Of a stretch of DNA of 64,000 nucleotides, positions 12,390-64,000 are shown piece by piece; the first letter of the stretch is position 1; each line of letters starts with the position of its first letter. The stretch is from Euglena gracilis (taxonomy: Eukaryota; Euglenida; Euglenophyceae; Euglenales). The position numbers and the translations under genes are program-made. The notes under the pieces were generated by a model. It was given only the letters and a program-made list of their open reading frames with translations. It was not told where the DNA came from and searched no databases. The stretch covers positions 62,227,668-62,291,667 of the forward strand of contig CP154955.1 in NCBI GenBank assembly GCA_039621445.1, written 5' to 3'.

Positions 12390-13758
12390 CAACATAAATG
12401 GAGGGGTGGAGCGTGGCCGCCACCCTAACCAACACCCCACCTGAAGCAGCTCCCAGCGTCCACAACCCCTCCCCTCTGCCCAGCCACGCCTGCGCATCTC
12501 CCAGGCAGATATCACTGCCTCGGAGTTTCCCTCACGCCAAGGCTTGCTGAACAGCCAAACACAAAACATTTGACCAGCCACCTTTGGAGAAAAGCAGGGA
12601 GCAACCTTTGCCAGATCGTCTTACCTTAAAGCGAAGTCAAAATAATTTTCTTTGGGCCACAAGCCAAAGTGGCAGACCAGGAACGCCAAAACAGTCGTCA
12701 TTTAAACCATTCAGTGACTTTTGATGCAGTGATTTGGTGCGAAGCTGGCATCGAAGAGACGCGAATAATAGTCGAAAATACCGACTCACGAGGCAGGGGG
12801 ATGCAAAAAAAAAACCAATTGTGCTCCATTCACCCCCCCCCATTGAATCCCCAGTTGAGAAAATGGCCCAGGGAAGATTTTTTAGCTGGCGGGAATTTTT
12901 TTTAACGGACGGCTAAAAAAATGTGTGAAAATGGTCAAAAAATGGCCGAAAAATTGGGCTTTTTGAATACTTTGGCAAAGTTTGCAAAAACACAACCAAT
13001 ACTTTTCACCGCCATGGTCAAATTCATCATGGTCAAATACATCAGTGTTTTGTATGTTTGACCAGCACCTCCCTTTGTTTTCGGCCAACACCCCCCTAAT
13101 TGGAAATACCCCTCAATTGAACCCCCCTATTGAGAAAAGGGGGTCCAGTGGAGAGGTCTCACCGTCAATTGGGGGGGGGGGCAACCTTATTGAACACCAT
13201 GTGTGAAAAGGTAAATGCATTGATTTGATGTCATCATCGCTGTTTTTTACTCGTAGTAATATCATTGATATACACAGAATGACCCACATTTTGTTTCAGG
13301 CATATTATTCAAAAAATCTTAAAAAATTAGCAAACTATCAGAAAAGGTGTGGCATCGCATCTGCAAAATTGCACACTGTTCAATATCGTTTCTTCACTTT
13401 TCTAGATTTTCCCAATTGATTTTCAGGTTCTGAAAATAGTTTTCAGCTAGTTCAGATGGTCAAAAAATTAAATTTTTGGCATCACTGTTGGCGAGGACCT
13501 GTTAACTGTCCCGCAAAATTCGGAGCTTCATTTGAAAAACCACGCTTTGGGGTTGACAGAAGCTGATGAACCCATTGTAACCCAAAAATGTCCTTGAGTT
13601 TTTTGAGTTTGGTATTGTTACTCTTGCATGCATTTGTGTGAAACACCTTCCTGAAGGGGTGCTCAGATGGGCTCCGACAAAGGCCATGGTGCCACCTTTC
13701 AGTGGTGCGTGGCGCGCTCCCGCACCCCGGGGGGGGGCGTAACCCCCCCAAACAACAC
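12390..13758. other. Unassigned intergenic or intronic DNA
   Basis: The only visible structures are homopolymer runs and a stretch at 12880-12960 resembling the AAAATGGCC...AAAAATTGGGC body of the GGGCGGTCC repeat family. The last exons of the large minus-strand gene could lie here, but I found no exon with a convincing splice pair and stop. Confidence 0.4.
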
Positions 13759-60354
<46,596 letters not shown>

Positions 60355-62460
60355 CTGGAAAAACATCCGCTCTGAAAATAGCCCCCTCACTTGCCTGGGT
60401 CATGCAGGCTTGTATGGGAATCTCGGAGGGGGCTGGGGGGGGGACCCCCCTCCTATCCATTTTTCGGTTGCCAAACTTCTTGCCGTTGAGTGAAAAATTT
60501 CACATTGAGCCTCAAGAGGATCCTAAAATACACCCCCGGCGCGAAGCGCCAGAAGATTTTTTTTGCCCCTGCAGAGGAGGCCCCCCCTGCCACCTTACCC
60601 CCCTGGGGGGTGACCCCACCCCCTACCACCCACCTCATGCCTGCGGAGCTTCCCATACAACCCTAAAATCATGGAAATACCAACTCGGTCATGGTACCAA
60701 CCTGTGAGAAAAAAGTTTTCTGGCAACATTGGACTTGGTCTGCAATCAATGACGATTGATTTCTCCGCCTTTCCCCAGATCCTGTTCCTCATTCCTTCTC
60801 AATTGACTTCTTGACTTCTCAATTGAACAGGGTTTATTGTTCCCAATTTATTGTGCAGGTTTTCACTTGTGTGTGTGTGTGTGTGTGAGGACGTTGCTGA
60901 CTTGTAAAGTGGCAGAAATGACTGAGGTGGACTGCCTTTCGCACTGGAGCAGCGCAGTGGGGCGCAGCCAGAAACGGACACGGATGGCAGGACTGTACAA
61001 GGCACAACACAACAGGGAAGGTGGGGAGAGGGACAGGGCAAGGCAGACTGATGGCTATGGACATGGAAGGGGGCAGGCAAACTCCTTGTCTGTCCAGCCA
61101 ACGGGATGCCGACACACGGTGTGCGGCACACCGTGTCCTTTGATGAAATTTGACTGAACAAAATGGACAATTAAACTTCAATTTCTCTGGTGTATATTTT
61201 GTTTCCTGCCCAAGGTTTTTTGGAAAAAAAGGTACTGAAAGACGCACCGTGTGTGGCACACCGTGCACGGTGTGTGTGACATCGCCAATGAGGACCATGC
61301 TCGGAAGGAGCGCCTGGGTGGTCAGCGCCAATAAAAAAAACTGTGCTGTGCAGCTCCGCATGGGACACCCGAGGACTGCTGCGCTCTGCAGGAGCTGGCG
61401 GCCGGTGCCTGTTTGGCTTACTCCATCAGAGGTGGGAAACGCCCCACATCCACGTTGGTCCTTAAGAAAAAAAATTGCGTTCAACACATTCTGCATTTTC
61501 CACAACACAAACCCCATTGCCAACAAAAAAAACTTCACCTCAAATTTGTGCCTTGGAATAACTGGGAAAATGTGGTGTCCATCCCATGTGGTTTGCAGGA
61601 TATTCCCATTCACTTAGGCGGCCGAATTCGCACTTAAAGGTTTTTCCTTTAGAATTTGCGCAAATGCGCGCATAAACATAATTTGTGTTTGTGCGCGCAT
61701 TTGCGCCCATAAGCTTGCGCATCGACAAATAATTTGACAAAATCACCAACTGGATGGCCTGTTGGTCCGTGCCGTCACGGCCTCTATGACACGCCATTTA
61801 TCAACAGCGTCAATTCATGGGTACTAAAGCCCAATCCAAAAAGGCCATCCGCGCCGAAAACGGCCATATCTCGGGCTAGGCGGGGAGTTGCAGGGAAATC
61901 AAAATACCAGTAGATGGGGTGTTCCAAGGGCTTCAAATTAGGTCTCCGGACATTTCCTTTGGTTTGGCTTCATTTTGGAGATATCCGGGGGGGGGGGGGC
62001 GGGCAAATCCTACCCAGTTTGGACCCCTTCGCGCGTGAATAACTCGGGGGGTCGCTGAGCTCTTATCCCTTTATGAGTACGAACGAAGCTTACCCCTGAC
62101 GAAACCCCCCCCCCCCCCGGGGCGGGGCCACCTCGGGAACCGACGGATTATCACCATGATCCCGGCCCCGTTCCCGGAAATTTTTTTCAGTCGCAAGCAA
62201 CTGGATTTCTAGTTTCCGAATCACCTGGGTTTGACCCCCAACTCCCCGCCAGGCCCCCCCTACCACCTACCTCAATACCGAGGGGGGGGGGAACACCCTC
62301 TTTTCATCGAACAATAAAAAAGCAATTTCGACTCAAATTATTTTTGTTAATAAAAGGATGGATATTTTGCACAGGCAACAGGGAGGCAGTCGGATCCCAG
62401 CGGGTCCCCCAAACAGGGCACAGGCTGGGTGTGACAGTAATAGGCAGCTCATCGCTGGCG
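60355..62460. other. Upstream flank of the large gene, unassigned
   Basis: One more possible minus-strand exon lies near 61340-61408 (acceptor AGCCAAACAG; TGRQLLQSAAVLGCP), but its donor and phase are unclear. CACCGTG-rich palindromes occur at 61113-61137 and 61257-61274. Positions 61890-61955 repeat the element at 57356-57425. No promoter could be identified. Confidence 0.4.
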
Positions 62461-62477
62461 CAGTTGCAGACATTCAT

Positions 62478-62655
62478 TTAGTGTGGTTCACAAAAGATGT
62501 GTGAACCACAAATTTTTTTCTGGTGTCCACAGGTGAACCACAAAAATTTTTTTGGTGTCCACAGGTGAACCACAAAAAAATTTTTGGTGTCCACAGGTGA
62601 ACCACAAAAATTTTTGTGGTGTCCACAAAAAATTTTGTGGTCCACAAAAATTGAT
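62478..62655. repeat. Tandem repeat of about 32 nt
   Basis: Four to five units of GGTGTCCACAGGTGAACCAC followed by A/T runs of varying length. The last units are truncated and partly inverted (CCACAAAAAATTTTGTGG). Confidence 0.85.
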
Positions 62656-62706
62656 TGAGGATCGGCAAAAAAACCTTACACCTAAAGGCGGATTGATCTT
62701 TAAAAG

Positions 62707-62707
<1 letters not shown>

Positions 62708-62757
<50 letters not shown>

Positions 62758-62822
62758 AAAATTATTAAAAAAAAAAAAAAAAAAATAAAAAAAAAAAAAA
62801 AAAATAAACAAATAAAAAAAGA
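62708..62822. repeat. Poly-A-rich block
   Basis: A run of nearly 50 A, then further A-runs with single T or C. It could be a retroposon tail, but no body is recognisable beside it. Confidence 0.85.
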
Positions 62823-62831
62823 CACCTCAGC

Positions 62832-63086
62832 CACATTCTGAGCCTTGGCCCCGGCTCAATCCACGAAGCGTGGCAGTTGAAATTGGACAGATTGCTATCG
62901 AGAGTTCTCAAGCAGACGTGCTGTATAGACAACTTACCCAACAAGGATACCATCAAAAAGTTAAGTACTAGCGTTGATGAAGCGGAATTCCGCTTCATGC
63001 AAGCAGAAACACGCGACATTATCGTGGGGCTTTGGCATGGCTGCGGACATTGGGAGCGTTGTGGGGCATTGTGGGATGTCAGTTGA
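62832..63086 (+). CDS. Possible exon of an unrecognised gene
   Basis: CACCTCAG precedes an open frame with HILSLGPGSIHEAWQLKLDR, LLSRVLKQTCCIDNLPNKDT, IKKLSTSVDEAEFRFMQAET and RDIIVGLWHG, ending at TGA 63084-63086. The pattern of hydrophobic and charged residues is protein-like. The frame also spans the palindrome at 62977-62998. No family is recognised. Confidence 0.35.
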   Translation, partial: HILSLGPGSIHEAWQLKLDRLLSRVLKQTCCIDNLPNKDTIKKLSTSVDEAEFRFMQAETRDIIVGLWHGCGHWERCGALWDVS

Positions 63087-63176
63087 GTGCCTCAGTGCCT
63101 GAAAAAGTGCCTGAAAAATCGGCAATGCCATGTGCATTGTTTTGAGGTAGGAGCCGGAAAGCCAATTCGTTGCTGT

Positions 63177-63367
63177 GGTGTCAGCAAGGTTCCCGTTTTT
63201 TTTGTTTTAAAACAAAGCAAAAAAACTTTCATGAATAAAAAACGGTTTAAAACCGGTTTTTTGTTTTAAAAAGGGGTGTTTTTTTTTTAAAATAAAACAC
63301 CACAAATAGGAAAAAAACCTGTTTTAAACAACTTGTTTAAAAACAGCCCGGGAACCTTGGGTGTCAG
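63177..63367. mobile_element. hAT-like MITE with 8-bp target-site duplication
   Basis: The element 63185-63359 (175 bp) begins CAAGGTTCCCG and ends CGGGAACCTTG, an exact 11-bp terminal inverted repeat. It is flanked on both sides by GGTGTCAG (63177-63184 and 63360-63367). An 8-bp duplication with CA..TG ends is characteristic of hAT-superfamily transposons. The interior is A/T-rich with further short inverted runs (GTTTTAAAAC, AACGGTTTAAAACCGGTTTT) and no coding capacity, so it depends on a transposase elsewhere. Confidence 0.8.
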
Positions 63368-63508
63368 ATCTTCAACTTGACCATTCAATGAAAGACCACA
63401 TTCAGTATAGTTTTTCATTCAGAAGGGTAAATGTCAGCCTCATTCTGGTTTTTGCAGTTTGGCAGCATGAGATAATTAAAAGGAGCGGATAACCGCTTCA
63501 TATTTGCT

Positions 63509-63901
63509 TTGTTTTTTTTTGCAGGTTTTACGCCAATGTCATGTCGAAATGTCCTTCCAAATGAAGCATGGGGAAGTGAACAGAAGGTCTGTATCGTTTC
63601 GCCTGTTCTACCCTTCGTAAATTGTGCAATTGTCTCCGCGTGGTTTGACGTATTTGCATTATGCACTTTTGAAGCGGAATGCAATATTTACCGCTTCCAT
63701 TTTTTAATTTTTCTGTTTCGTTCCTTCGAGGCCTACGGCAGCAGAAACAACGCTTGTTTTTTTCGGTTCCTCCTGTTCATATATTTCTTGATTGGTTTTG
63801 TTGATTACAGAATTCGAAAGGAAATTGGCCTTCTTAGGTCTGTTTTCGACTGTATAGGTAAAATCAGAACCTCTTCAAAAAAAAAACAACGAAAACTATG
63901 A
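63509..63901 (+). CDS. Hydrophobic open frame, doubtful
   Basis: A 130-codon frame follows TTTTTTTTGCAG at 63524. It has hydrophobic stretches (FHFLIFLFRSF; FFRFLLFIYFLIGFVDY) and a basic end (KIRTSSKKKQRKL) before a TGA. It could be a small membrane protein exon, but T-rich DNA produces such frames by chance. Confidence 0.25.
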   Translation: MFFFAGFTPMSCRNVLPNEAWGSEQKVCIVSPVLPFVNCAIVSAWFDVFALCTFEAECNIYRFHFLIFLFRSFEAYGSRNNACFFRFLLFIYFLIGFVDYRIRKEIGLLRSVFDCIGKIRTSSKKKQRKL

Positions 63902-64000
63902 CCCTTTTTTGGAAGTGGTTTTCCGCTTCCTCTTCTGTTTTTAGAGCACCAGAATTTTTGGCCAACTTACGCCGCCTGAGTCAAACATGTTCAAAGAAGA

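Larger units (their letters stand above)
62977..63930. repeat. Four spaced GAAGCGG / CCGCTTC inverted repeats
   Basis: 62977-62998 is an exact 22-bp palindrome (ATGAAGCGGAATTCCGCTTC...). 63484-63497 is AGCGGATAACCGCT. 63671-63697 has GAAGCGG and CCGCTTC 13 nt apart. 63911-63930 is GGAAGTGGTTTTCCGCTTCC. Spacing between centres is about 500, 190 and 240 nt. Confidence 0.7.

Noticed and set aside
62478-62655. CRISPR-like array
   Set aside because: Units of about 32 nt are directly adjacent with no unique spacers, in a eukaryotic context. It is a simple tandem repeat.

Overview
The window is eukaryotic nuclear DNA. No operons, ribosome binding sites, rRNA or tRNA genes are visible. Coding information appears as short GC-rich exons flanked by GT..AG splice signals, in long introns full of CA/TG microsatellites, homopolymers and dispersed repeats. 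Together with three classes of retroelement remnant, this suggests a large, repeat-rich genome of a unicellular eukaryote or alga. The species cannot be named from the sequence.

Layout. 1-5 kb: low-complexity DNA with a LINE-type reverse transcriptase C-terminal relic near 1.3-1.6 kb. 5.9-9.7 kb: plus-strand exons of an unrecognised gene with one degraded second copy and a third partial copy of its 3' flank. 9.7-13.7 kb: AT-rich DNA, repeats and one plus-strand terminal exon (12.2-12.4 kb). 13.7-60.4 kb: a very large minus-strand gene reconstructed from 23 exons, nearly all of whose reading phases fit across junctions. It encodes EF-hands, two PDZ domains and a Pro/Ala/Lys-rich tail. A plus-strand exon of another gene lies in one of its introns (29.2 kb).

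41.2-55.1 kb, probably within an intron of that gene, is a cluster of retroelements. A minus-strand element with LTR-retrotransposon-type proteins reads gag with a zinc knuckle, an NPP-type methyltransferase-like domain, a cytosine-5 DNA methyltransferase, a retropepsin-like protease and a truncated RT start. Next to it are an internally deleted plus-strand DIRS-type copy, a nearly full-length minus-strand DIRS-type element (48.7-53.4 kb) with inverted terminal repeats and an internal complementary region, and a gag-only DIRS derivative (53.4-55.1 kb). All carry stops or frameshifts.

55-64 kb: GC-rich palindromic repeats, two upstream exons of the large gene, tandem repeats, a 175-bp hAT-like MITE with an 8-bp target-site duplication, and a cluster of GAAGCGG/CCGCTTC inverted repeats. 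The most notable item is the retroelement in which two methyltransferase-like domains sit in one frame between gag and protease.
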